Assembly: GCA_021779635.1 (NCBI GenBank)
Contig: JAJYAH010000408.1
Coordinates: 1-6,513 of the forward strand
Length of the DNA stretch: 6,513 nt
Reading direction: 5' to 3'
Source of the DNA: Pseudomonadota bacterium
GTDB taxonomy: Bacteria; Pseudomonadota; Alphaproteobacteria; Rhizobiales; Xanthobacteraceae
Shown here: in pieces, positions 1 to 5,653 of the stretch
How positions within the stretch are numbered: position 1 is the stretch's first letter
How the letters are laid out: each line of letters starts with the position of its first letter
Program-made: the position numbers and the translations under genes
The notes under the pieces: generated by a model
Told to the model about the DNA's origin: nothing
Database searches by the model: none
Seen by the model: only the letters and a program-made list of their open reading frames with translations

Positions 1-20
1 GCACCACGAGAGACCGTAAC

Positions 21-50
21 CCCTCACCCCAACCCTCTCCCCAGAGGGAG
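21..50. repeat. C-rich intergenic repeat fragment with hairpin
   Basis: The stretch is a run of CCCTCACCCC-type units followed by a perfect six-base-pair hairpin: CCCTCT at 33-38, loop CCCC, AGAGGG at 43-48. Similar C-rich sequence (CCCTCACCCCAACCCTCTCC) is a common dispersed intergenic element in alphaproteobacterial genomes; this is from memory. It may be the truncated end of such an element or a weak terminator for a gene left of the window. There is no T run after the hairpin in either direction. Confidence 0.4.
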
Positions 51-112
51 CATGCTGCCATTGCATCTACGCATCAATCGGATCTCGTTGTCTCCTTGCG
101 TTTACACGGGAT

Positions 113-127
113 GGCTATGAAATAGCC
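113..127. promoter_or_regulatory. Perfect 6-3-6 inverted repeat, possible operator
   Basis: GGCTAT at 113-118 and ATAGCC at 122-127 are exact inverted copies around GAA. The size and symmetry suit the site of a dimeric regulator. An overlapping alternative pairing exists between ATGGCT (111-116) and AGCCAT (135-140). It lies about 300 bases upstream of the dehydratase start, which is far for a classical operator unless transcription begins near it. I do not recognise the motif as that of a named regulator, and chance occurrence is possible. Confidence 0.25.
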
Positions 128-165
128 TAGCAGCAGCCATGCCGAAACCGGGCCTTACCTCAAGG

Positions 166-254
166 TTCGTCATGCCCGGGCTTGTCCCGGGCATCCACGT
201 CTTGGCTGCATTAAGTAGGACGTGGATGGCCGGGACAAGCCCGGCCATGACGAA
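166..254. repeat. Long palindromic intergenic repeat (36-base arms)
   Basis: Two 36-base arms, 166-201 and 219-254, are inverted copies differing at only two positions and are separated by 17 bases. Each arm also folds on its own: GCCCGGG-CTTGT-CCCGGGC on the left and GGCCGGG-ACAAG-CCCGGCC on the right. The two differences are a C-G to G-C pair swap that keeps both small hairpins perfect. Elements of this type are dispersed in Bradyrhizobium-like genomes and often give false reading frames (here [11 protein letters not shown] on plus and [11 protein letters not shown] on minus). The ends are GTCAT and ATGAC. In RNA the element would form either one long stem or two adjacent hairpins, and might affect transcript ends or stability. 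Confidence 0.85.
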
Positions 255-408
255 AACAACAGGTTGCAAACGGCCCTGAAATGCTGGCTGCATTATCAGT
301 CAGGCTCTCAGTTCCTCACGGCCGCGAACGTTGCGAACGGCGCGGTGACATGCAAACATCGGCGGCCAACACGAAGATTGCGCATGAAAAACAAGGCGTG
401 TGCGCTGC

Positions 409-415
409 GGGAGAG
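409..415 (+). promoter_or_regulatory. Ribosome binding site fixing the dehydratase start
   Basis: GGGAGAG ends four bases before the ATG at 420, placing the GGGAG core six bases from it. Upstream in-frame ATGs at 222 and 384 have no comparable purine run. The protein beginning at 420 also has the N-terminus expected for the family. Confidence 0.7.
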
Positions 416-419
416 AATC

Positions 420-2228
420 ATGAACAAGCCGCTTACCGGGACTACCAGACGCAAACTCCGTTCCAGCGAGTGGTTCAACAACCCGCACAACCCGGGAATG
501 ACCGCGCTCTACCTCGAGCGCTATCTGAATTACGGCCTGACCCGGCATGAGCTGCAATCCGGCAAGCCGATCATCGGCATCGCGCAGACCGGCAACGATC
601 TTTCGCCCTGCAACCGCCATCACCTTGAACTCGCGCATCGGGTGCGCGAGGGAATCCGCGCCGCCGGCGGCATCGCCATGGAATTTCCGATGCACCCGAT
701 CCAGGAGACCGGCAAGCGCCCGACTGCGGCGCTGGATCGCAACCTCGCCTATCTCGGTCTGGTCGAAGTCCTGTTCGGCTATCCGCTCGATGGCGTGGTG
801 TTGACCACCGGCTGCGACAAGACCACCCCGGCCTGCCTGATGGCGGCGGCGACCGTCAACATGCCGGCGATCGTGCTGTCGGGCGGACCGATGCTGAACG
901 GCTGGCACAAGGGCCAGCGCACCGGCTCCGGCACAGTGGTCTGGAAGGCGCGCGAGGAGCTGGCCGCGGGCGAGATCGACTACGAGGAGTTCATGAACAT
1001 CGTGGCCTCCTCGGCACCCTCGGCCGGCCATTGCAACACCATGGGCACCGCCTCGACCATGAATTCGCTGGCCGAGGCGTTGGGCATGTCGCTGCCGGGC
1101 TGCGCGGCGATCCCCGCCCCCTATCGCGAGCGCGGCCAGATCGCCTACGAGACCGGCACCCGCATTGTCGGGATGGTCTGGGAGGATTTGAAGCCCTCCG
1201 ACATCCTGACGCGGCAGGCCTTCGAGAATTGCATCGTCATCAATTCGGCGATCGGCGGCTCGACCAACGCCCCGATCCATATCAATGCGTTGGCCCGCCA
1301 TATCGGCGTGGAATTGTCGATCGACGACTGGCAGAAATTCGGCCACGACGTCCCACTGCTCGTGAACATGCAGCCGGCCGGCTTCTACCTCGGCGAGGAA
1401 TATCACCGCGCCGGCGGCGTGCCGGCGGTGGTGCGCGAATTGATGCAGGCCAGGCGCATCCACGAAGACGCCATGACGGTGAACGGCCGCACCATGGGCG
1501 AGAATTGCCGCGACGCCCCGAAGGCCGATGGCGATGTGATCTGGACCTACGACAAGCCGCTGGTGAAGGACGCCGGATTCCTGGTGCTGCGCGGCAACCT
1601 GTTTGACTCCGCGATCATGAAGACCAGCGTCATTTCCAAGGAATTCCGCGACCGCTACCTGATCAACCCTGGGGATCCGAATGCGTTCGAGGGACGCGCC
1701 ATCGTGTTCGAGGGCCCGGAAGATTACCACAAGCGGATCGACGATCCCTCGCTCGACATCGACGAGCACTGCATCCTGTTCGTGCGCGGCACCGGCCCGA
1801 TCGGCTATCCCGGCGGCGCGGAAGTCGTGAACATGCAGCCGCCCGCGGCGCTGATCAAGCGCGGCATCCTGTCCCTGCCCTGCATCGGCGATGGCCGCCA
1901 ATCCGGCACGTCAGGCTCGCCGTCGATCCTGAACGCCACGCCCGAGGCCGCCGCCGATGGCGGCCTGGCGATTCTGAAGACCGGCGACAAGGTTCGCATC
2001 GACCTCAACAAGGGCAGCGCCAATATCCTGATATCGGACGAGGAGCTGAAGCGGCGGCGCGCCGAACTTAAAGCCAAGGGCGGCTTCCCCTACCCTGCCA
2101 ACCAGACGCCGTGGCAGGAGCTCTATCGCTCGACCGTCGGCCAGCACGCCACCGGCGCCTGCATGGAGTTCGCCACCCGTTATCACGACATCGCCGGCCG
2201 CGTCGGCACGGGGCGCGATAATCATTAG
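420..2228 (+). CDS. IlvD/Edd family sugar-acid dehydratase (D-xylonate dehydratase-like)
   Basis: This 602-residue cytoplasmic enzyme should dehydrate an aldonic acid to its 2-keto-3-deoxy acid using a [2Fe-2S] cluster and Mg2+. The likely cluster cysteines are C64 ([11 protein letters not shown]), C132 (TTGCDKTTP) and C205 ([12 protein letters not shown]). Expected metal ligands are E96, D133, K134 (carbamylated in studied relatives) and E468. S495 and T497 in GDGRQSGTS match the catalytic serine and its partner. The length fits the roughly 580-600-residue pentonate dehydratase branch. From memory it resembles Caulobacter XylD nearly end to end, for example in [32 protein letters not shown] and [17 protein letters not shown]. 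Xylonate is therefore the first guess; arabinonate, fuconate and galactonate remain possible. Start at 420 is chosen over 222, whose extra 66 residues translate repeat and leader DNA. Two SDR genes follow on the same strand. Confidence 0.93.
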   Translation: MNKPLTGTTRRKLRSSEWFNNPHNPGMTALYLERYLNYGLTRHELQSGKPIIGIAQTGNDLSPCNRHHLELAHRVREGIRAAGGIAMEFPMHPIQETGKRPTAALDRNLAYLGLVEVLFGYPLDGVVLTTGCDKTTPACLMAAATVNMPAIVLSGGPMLNGWHKGQRTGSGTVVWKAREELAAGEIDYEEFMNIVASSAPSAGHCNTMGTASTMNSLAEALGMSLPGCAAIPAPYRERGQIAYETGTRIVGMVWEDLKPSDILTRQAFENCIVINSAIGGSTNAPIHINALARHIGVELSIDDWQKFGHDVPLLVNMQPAGFYLGEEYHRAGGVPAVVRELMQARRIHEDAMTVNGRTMGENCRDAPKADGDVIWTYDKPLVKDAGFLVLRGNLFDSAIMKTSVISKEFRDRYLINPGDPNAFEGRAIVFEGPEDYHKRIDDPSLDIDEHCILFVRGTGPIGYPGGAEVVNMQPPAALIKRGILSLPCIGDGRQSGTSGSPSILNATPEAAADGGLAILKTGDKVRIDLNKGSANILISDEELKRRRAELKAKGGFPYPANQTPWQELYRSTVGQHATGACMEFATRYHDIAGRVGTGRDNH

Positions 2229-2240
2229 CGTGACCACCGA

Positions 2241-2314
2241 CGTCATTGCGAAGCGGCGAAGCAATCCAGTCTTCCTTCGTAACTCCGGATTGCTTCGCTG
2301 CGCTCGCAATGACG
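2241..2314. repeat. Palindromic intergenic repeat (CGTCATTGCGA type)
   Basis: The left arm (2241-2267) and right arm (2287-2314) are imperfect inverted copies with one length difference near the middle, separated by 19 bases. The outer parts, CGTCATTGCGA with TCGCAATGACG and GAAGCAATCC with GGATTGCTTC, match exactly. It resembles the very common rhizobial CGTCATTGCGAGCGCAGCGA repeat (recalled, not searched). It fills most of the 108-base gap between the dehydratase stop and the first SDR. It could end or stabilise the upstream message, and it leaves the SDR ribosome site at 2325-2330 free. Confidence 0.85.
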
Positions 2315-2336
2315 CAAACACTCCAAGGAGATTTGA

Positions 2337-3071
2337 ATGGGAGACCGCCTGAAGGGCAAGCGCGCGTTCGTGACCGCGGGCGCGGTGGGAATCGGCCGCG
2401 CCTGTGCGGTGGCCTTTGCGCGCGAGGGCGCCACGGTCGTCGCGACCGACATCGACGAAAAGGGGCTGGCGCTGCTCGCTGGTGATGGCGTGTCCGAGGT
2501 GGCGCGGCTTGACGTGCGCGACAGCGCAGCCGTCGCCGCGATGGCGAAAAAAGTCGGCACCATCGATATCCTGCTCAACGCCGCCGGCTTCGTGCATCAC
2601 GGCACGGCGCTGGATTGCTCCGACGACGAGTGGGATTTCTCGTTCGACCTCAACGTCAAGTCGATGCACCGGACCATCCGCGGATTCTTGCCGGGCATGC
2701 TGGAAGCCGGCCACGGCTCGATCGTGAACATCGCCTCCTCCGCCGGCGTGTTCAAGGCAGCCCCCAATCGCTACGTCTACGGCGCGACCAAGGCGGCCGT
2801 GGCGGCGCTGACCCGCGCGGTTGCGGCCGATTTCATCACCAGGGGCATCAGATGCAATTGTATTTGCCCCGGCACCATCGAAACCCCCTCGATGCTGAAC
2901 CGTGCCGCCGCCGCGGGGCCGAAGGGACGCGAGATGTTCGTGAGCCGGCAGCCGATGGGCCGGCTCGGCACCGCCGACGAGATCGCCTCGCTCGCGGTCT
3001 ACCTTGCCAGCGACGAGAGTTCGTTCACGACCGGCGTCGCCCATATCATCGATGGCGGCTGGACGCTGTGA
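2337..3071 (+). CDS. SDR family oxidoreductase, DHRS6/BDH2-like, possible 2-keto-3-deoxy acid dehydrogenase
   Basis: This is a 244-residue classical short-chain dehydrogenase. Visible motifs are the dinucleotide loop TAGAVGIG (13-20), D38 at the end of the second strand (favouring NAD over NADP), NAAG (81-84), N106, S135, and Y148 with K152 in YGATK. The loop lacks the usual TG opening, having TA as in DHRS6. Stretches such as GFVHHGTALDC, IRCNCICPGT and VYLASDES closely match human DHRS6/BDH2 and, as I recall, the 2-keto-3-deoxy-L-fuconate dehydrogenase group. Behind a sugar-acid dehydratase, oxidation of the resulting 2-keto-3-deoxy acid is a reasonable inference; hydroxybutyrate dehydrogenase activity is the alternative. 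AAGGAG at 2325-2330, six bases before the ATG, supports the start. A palindromic repeat separates it from the dehydratase gene. Confidence 0.9.
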   Translation: MGDRLKGKRAFVTAGAVGIGRACAVAFAREGATVVATDIDEKGLALLAGDGVSEVARLDVRDSAAVAAMAKKVGTIDILLNAAGFVHHGTALDCSDDEWDFSFDLNVKSMHRTIRGFLPGMLEAGHGSIVNIASSAGVFKAAPNRYVYGATKAAVAALTRAVAADFITRGIRCNCICPGTIETPSMLNRAAAAGPKGREMFVSRQPMGRLGTADEIASLAVYLASDESSFTTGVAHIIDGGWTL

Positions 3072-3075
3072 CGCT

Positions 3076-3176
3076 GTCATTCCGGGGCGCGAGTGAAACG
3101 AGCGAGCCCGGAATCCATAACCCCTGCAGGGAGTATGGATTCCGGGCCTGCGCCAAGTGGCGCATCCCGGAATGAC
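3076..3176. repeat. Nested palindromic intergenic repeat (GTCATTCCGGG type)
   Basis: There are three nested levels of inverted symmetry. The outer arms GTCATTCCGGG (3076-3086) and CCCGGAATGAC (3166-3176) match exactly. The inner arms CCCGGAATCCATA (3107-3119) and TATGGATTCCGGG (3134-3146) match exactly. The centre CCCTGCAGGG (3122-3131) is self-complementary. The right flank adds a hairpin GCGCC-AAGT-GGCGC (3150-3163) with no counterpart on the left. It begins five bases after the first SDR stop codon and takes up most of the 147-base gap to the second SDR. It is probably a dispersed element of the genome; by position it could also act as a terminator or message-end stabiliser, but no T run follows. 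Confidence 0.85.
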
Positions 3177-3218
3177 GAATGAGAGATAGCATCGAAACAG
3201 ATTTGCAGGAGTTCAGCC

Positions 3219-3965
3219 ATGAACAAGATCGATCTGAACGGCCGCAGCGCCGTGGTCACCGGCGGCGCCCAGGGTTTCGGCCGTGCCATTACCGAACGCT
3301 TCGTCGCCTCCGGCGCCAAGGTCGCGATCTGGGATCACGACCTGGCGTTCGCCGAGAGGACCGCCAAGGAAATCGGCGCCGGTGTCACCGCGCTCAAGGT
3401 CGACGTCTCTGATCTGGCCGCGGTGGAGAAGGCAACGGACGCCACGCTCAAGGCGTTCGGCAAGATCGATATCCTGGTCAACAATGCCGGCATCGCCGGC
3501 ATCAACAAGACGGTGTGGGAAACCGACCTCGAGGAATGGCGCAAGGTGCTGCGCATCAACCTCGACGGGCCGTTCATCTGCTGCAAGGCGATCGTGCCCT
3601 CGATGCTCAAGCAGAAATACGGCCGCATCGTCAACATTGCCTCGATCGCCGGCAAGGAAGGCAACCCCAACGCGGCGCATTACTCGGCCTCGAAGGCCGG
3701 CCTGATCGCGCTGACGAAATCGCTCGGCAAGGAACTCGCCGCTCACGACATCGCCGTCAACGCGGTGACCCCGGCCGCGGCCAAGACCGCGATCTTCGAC
3801 CAGATGACGCAGCAGCATATCGACTTCATGCTTTCGAAGATTCCGAAGGGGCGTTTCGTTCTGGTACAGGAACTCGCGGCGATGGTGGCATGGCTGGCCT
3901 CGGAGGATTGCGCGTTCTCCACCGGCGCGGTGTTCGACATCTCCGGCGGCCGCGCGACGTATTAG
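3219..3965 (+). CDS. SDR family NAD(P)-dependent oxidoreductase
   Basis: This is a 248-residue classical short-chain dehydrogenase. It has TGGAQGFG (14-21), D39 after the second strand (NAD preference), NNAG (88-91), N114, S142, and Y155 with K159 in YSASK, so the catalytic set is complete. It ends in ISGGRATY. The segment after the active site reads NAVTPAAAKT, with PA where most relatives have PG. Automatic pipelines usually call such proteins 3-oxoacyl-ACP reductase, but its place behind a sugar-acid dehydratase and another SDR favours a sugar or sugar-acid dehydrogenase; the substrate is unknown. AGGAG at 3207-3211, seven bases before the ATG, supports the start. The next gene begins 25 bases after the stop, so the two are probably co-transcribed. 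Confidence 0.9.
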   Translation: MNKIDLNGRSAVVTGGAQGFGRAITERFVASGAKVAIWDHDLAFAERTAKEIGAGVTALKVDVSDLAAVEKATDATLKAFGKIDILVNNAGIAGINKTVWETDLEEWRKVLRINLDGPFICCKAIVPSMLKQKYGRIVNIASIAGKEGNPNAAHYSASKAGLIALTKSLGKELAAHDIAVNAVTPAAAKTAIFDQMTQQHIDFMLSKIPKGRFVLVQELAAMVAWLASEDCAFSTGAVFDISGGRATY

Positions 3966-3990
3966 CGTTGATCGGCAGAGCGGAGATGCC

Positions 3991-4383
3991 ATGACCAGGG
4001 AAGGCGGATGCCTGTGCGGCGCGGTCCGGTTCAAGGCGGAAGGCGAGCCGCTCAATGTCCGTATCTGCCACTGCCGCACCTGCCAGAAAGCGATGGGGTC
4101 GCCGTTCTTTGCCCGCGCGCTGTTCGACCAGCGCGCCCTGACGGTGCAAGGCGACACCGGCCGTTACGCCTCGTCCGACGCGCTGGATCGCGTTTTCTGC
4201 AAAAGCTGCGGCACGCGGCTGTTTTCCTGGCGCACCAACGGAACGACGGCCGGCGTCGCCCTCGCCGTCTTCGATGACCGCCACGCCTTCGCGCCGACCG
4301 GACACATCTGGGTCGCGGAGAAGATGGATTGGGTGAGGCTGGAAGATGACTTGCCGCAATATCCGGGAACGGTTCCCCCGTGA
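3991..4383 (+). CDS. GFA/CENP-V family zinc-binding protein
   Basis: This 130-residue protein is a single GFA (glutathione-dependent formaldehyde-activating enzyme / CENP-V) domain. The zinc-ligand pattern is complete: C7 and C9 in CLCG, C26, C28 and C31 in CHCRTC, and C70 and C73 in CKSCG. GSPFFARALF after the second cluster and HIWVAEKMDW near the C-terminus are also typical. The founding member was linked to S-hydroxymethylglutathione formation from formaldehyde, but most relatives have no proven activity, so no reaction is assigned. GGAG at 3982-3985 lies five bases before the ATG. The 25-base gap after the second SDR suggests a shared transcript, although a role in sugar-acid metabolism is not evident. 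Confidence 0.88.
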   Translation: MTREGGCLCGAVRFKAEGEPLNVRICHCRTCQKAMGSPFFARALFDQRALTVQGDTGRYASSDALDRVFCKSCGTRLFSWRTNGTTAGVALAVFDDRHAFAPTGHIWVAEKMDWVRLEDDLPQYPGTVPP

Positions 4384-4423
4384 AGCGGGCGCGTGCTAGC
4401 GTCGCCCCGTAGTTGAACCGGTC

Positions 4424-4427
4424 AGGA
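4424..4427 (+). promoter_or_regulatory. Ribosome binding site for a TTG start (M50 protease)
   Basis: AGGA lies seven bases before the TTG at 4435. The frame is closed just upstream by TGA at 4414-4416, and no in-frame ATG or GTG occurs between that stop and the TTG. The TTG start keeps the whole first membrane segment that leads into HEAAH. Confidence 0.55.
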
Positions 4428-4434
4428 TCATCGA

Positions 4435-5121
4435 TTGCCCCTCAACAGCACACTCTATGCCGTGTCGGTCTGGGTTTTGCCGCTCGTCATCGCCATCACC
4501 TTTCATGAGGCCGCCCACGGTTTTGTCGCGCATCATTTTGGCGACAACACCGCCTGGGAACGGGGCCGCGTCAGCTTCAATCCGTTCAAGCACATCGATC
4601 CGTTCGGCACGCTGATCCTGCCGGCGGTGCTGTTGCTGTCGCACTCGCCGTTTCTGTTCGGCTACGCCAAGCCGGTGCCGGTGAATTTCCGCGCCCTGCG
4701 CCATCCGCGGATCGACATGGTCTGGGTGGCGCTGGCCGGCCCTGCCACCAATATCGCCCTCGCTCTGGGCGCCGCGGCGGCCTTTCATCTCCTGGCCTAC
4801 GCGCCCGAAGACGCGGCGCAGTGGATCGCCGACAACCTCAAAAACGCTCTCGTTATCAATGTCGTGCTCGCGATTTTCAACATGCTTCCGATCCCGCCGC
4901 TGGACGGCGGTCGGGTCGCGGTGGGGTTGCTGCCCAATGTGCTGGCGGTCCCGCTTTCCCGGCTGGAACCGTTTGGCATGCTGATCCTGGTCGGAATCCT
5001 GATCCTTCTGCCGTTGCTCGGCAGCCAACTCGGTCTAAATCTTGATGTTATTTCGGCGATACTGCGAACGGCGACCGGGTATGTGATCTGGTTACTTCTC
5101 CTGCTGACCGGCAACGCGTAA
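4435..5121 (+). CDS. Site-2 protease family protein (peptidase M50)
   Basis: This 228-residue polytopic membrane protein has the core of the M50 intramembrane zinc protease family. The zinc site is HEAAH (H24, E25, H28) at the end of the first membrane segment. The third ligand is D157 in NMLPIPPLDGGRV. AGPATNIALA (101-110) is the usual family motif, and about five or six hydrophobic segments can be traced. No PDZ domain or N-terminal extension is present, so it belongs to the short RseP-unrelated group whose substrates are mostly unknown. It probably cuts a membrane-bound peptide within the inner membrane. The start is TTG, supported by AGGA and the upstream stop; the next possible start, GTG at 4462, would cut into the first membrane segment. 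It lies 51 bases after the GFA gene and 36 before the next gene. Confidence 0.9.
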   Translation: MPLNSTLYAVSVWVLPLVIAITFHEAAHGFVAHHFGDNTAWERGRVSFNPFKHIDPFGTLILPAVLLLSHSPFLFGYAKPVPVNFRALRHPRIDMVWVALAGPATNIALALGAAAAFHLLAYAPEDAAQWIADNLKNALVINVVLAIFNMLPIPPLDGGRVAVGLLPNVLAVPLSRLEPFGMLILVGILILLPLLGSQLGLNLDVISAILRTATGYVIWLLLLLTGNA

Positions 5122-5147
5122 TCAAAGCCGACGACCCGCCGAAGAGC

Positions 5148-5152
5148 TGAGG
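5148..5152 (+). promoter_or_regulatory. Ribosome binding site for a second TTG start
   Basis: TGAGG ends five bases before the TTG at 5158. The alternative ATG codons at 5176 and 5179 have no purine-rich run at suitable spacing, so TTG is preferred and adds six residues. Confidence 0.5.
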
Positions 5153-5157
5153 CCATC

Positions 5158-5580
5158 TTGATCAAAGCTGCCGACATGATGATCGCCCGACGCGCCGACA
5201 CCAAGGCCCGCGCGGATTTTGCGACCTGGAAAATGATGGCAAAGCTGAATGGCGCCTCGGCGCTGCCTGACGAAGCCCGAGCCTTCCTGGCGCGCTATCA
5301 GGCGCTGCTCAAGGACATGCCGGAACCCGGAGCGACCGAAGCCGCCATCCAGCTCGTTTACAGAAGCTATTACAATGAAATGGGCGGGAGCGGCGTACCG
5401 CCCGACGTCAAGGCCCACTCGAGCGATCCGGTAACCGGCAACGTCACCGCCTTCCGGCGCCCGCCGGCCCCGCGGCCCAAACCGGCTGGTGGTCTGGATG
5501 CCAAACCCCGGCTGCCGGTTGCGCTGATATTTGCCTGCCTGGTCGTGGTCTATGTCGGGATCCGTTACTACCTGCAGTGA
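5158..5580 (+). CDS. Small hypothetical protein with C-terminal membrane anchor
   Basis: I do not recognise this 140-residue protein. Residues 1-75 are a mostly helical-looking, charged region (ARRADTKARADFATWKMMA, then RAFLARYQALLKDMP and AAIQLVYRSYYNEM). Residues 76-118 are rich in proline and glycine and probably disordered. Residues about 119-137 (LPVALIFACLVVVYVGIRYY) form one hydrophobic segment ending three residues before the C-terminus. There is no signal peptide, which suggests a tail-anchored protein with its N-terminal part in the cytoplasm. It follows the M50 protease by 36 bases and is probably co-transcribed with it. Codon use resembles its neighbours, so it is very likely a real gene. 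It converges on the minus-strand tonB gene, with 73 bases between the stops. Confidence 0.75.
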   Translation: MIKAADMMIARRADTKARADFATWKMMAKLNGASALPDEARAFLARYQALLKDMPEPGATEAAIQLVYRSYYNEMGGSGVPPDVKAHSSDPVTGNVTAFRRPPAPRPKPAGGLDAKPRLPVALIFACLVVVYVGIRYYLQ

Positions 5581-5653
5581 CGCCCGGGGCCTCGCTGGCG
5601 AATTGGCCCGCGACCCTGTGCGGCAAAGCCAGGCTCCCCGGCGGAAGCGCGCC

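Larger units (their letters stand above)
1..419. other. Gene-free leader upstream of the dehydratase
   Basis: I see no convincing gene in these 419 bases. They contain a C-rich repeat fragment (21-50), a perfect short inverted repeat (113-127), a large palindrome (166-254), and about 165 bases between the palindrome and the dehydratase start. That last stretch contains a direct repeat GCGAACG at 324-330 and 333-339, with AACGTT at 327-332. The frame is open from 222 into the dehydratase, but its first codons are a translation of the palindrome, so I treat it as non-coding. No sigma-70 promoter with both boxes at normal spacing could be identified, although the promoter for the downstream genes probably lies here. 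Confidence 0.6.

Noticed and set aside
88..123. Possible sigma-70 promoter (TTGTCT or TTGCGT with TATGAA)
   Set aside because: The spacings are about 22 and 14 bases, neither acceptable, and the -10 match is poor.
102..293. 63-codon minus-strand frame upstream of the dehydratase
   Set aside because: Its core [11 protein letters not shown] is the translation of the palindromic repeat, not a gene.
300..1901. 533-codon open frame on the minus strand
   Set aside because: It lies antisense to the well-supported dehydratase. Its His, Arg, Ala and Gly-rich translation is typical of a shadow frame in high-GC DNA, and no domain is visible.
1911..3080. 389-codon open frame on the minus strand
   Set aside because: It spans the end of the dehydratase, a repeat and the first SDR in antisense, includes repeat-derived peptide (SLRAQRSNPE), and shows no family motif.
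166..3176. CRISPR-like array from the repeated palindromes
   Set aside because: The three elements differ in sequence, are about 0.8 to 2 kb apart with genes between, and lack regular spacers.
3076..3176. Rho-independent terminator after the first SDR
   Set aside because: The hairpins are strong but no T tract follows, and the structure extends symmetrically as a dispersed repeat. Termination is possible but not shown.
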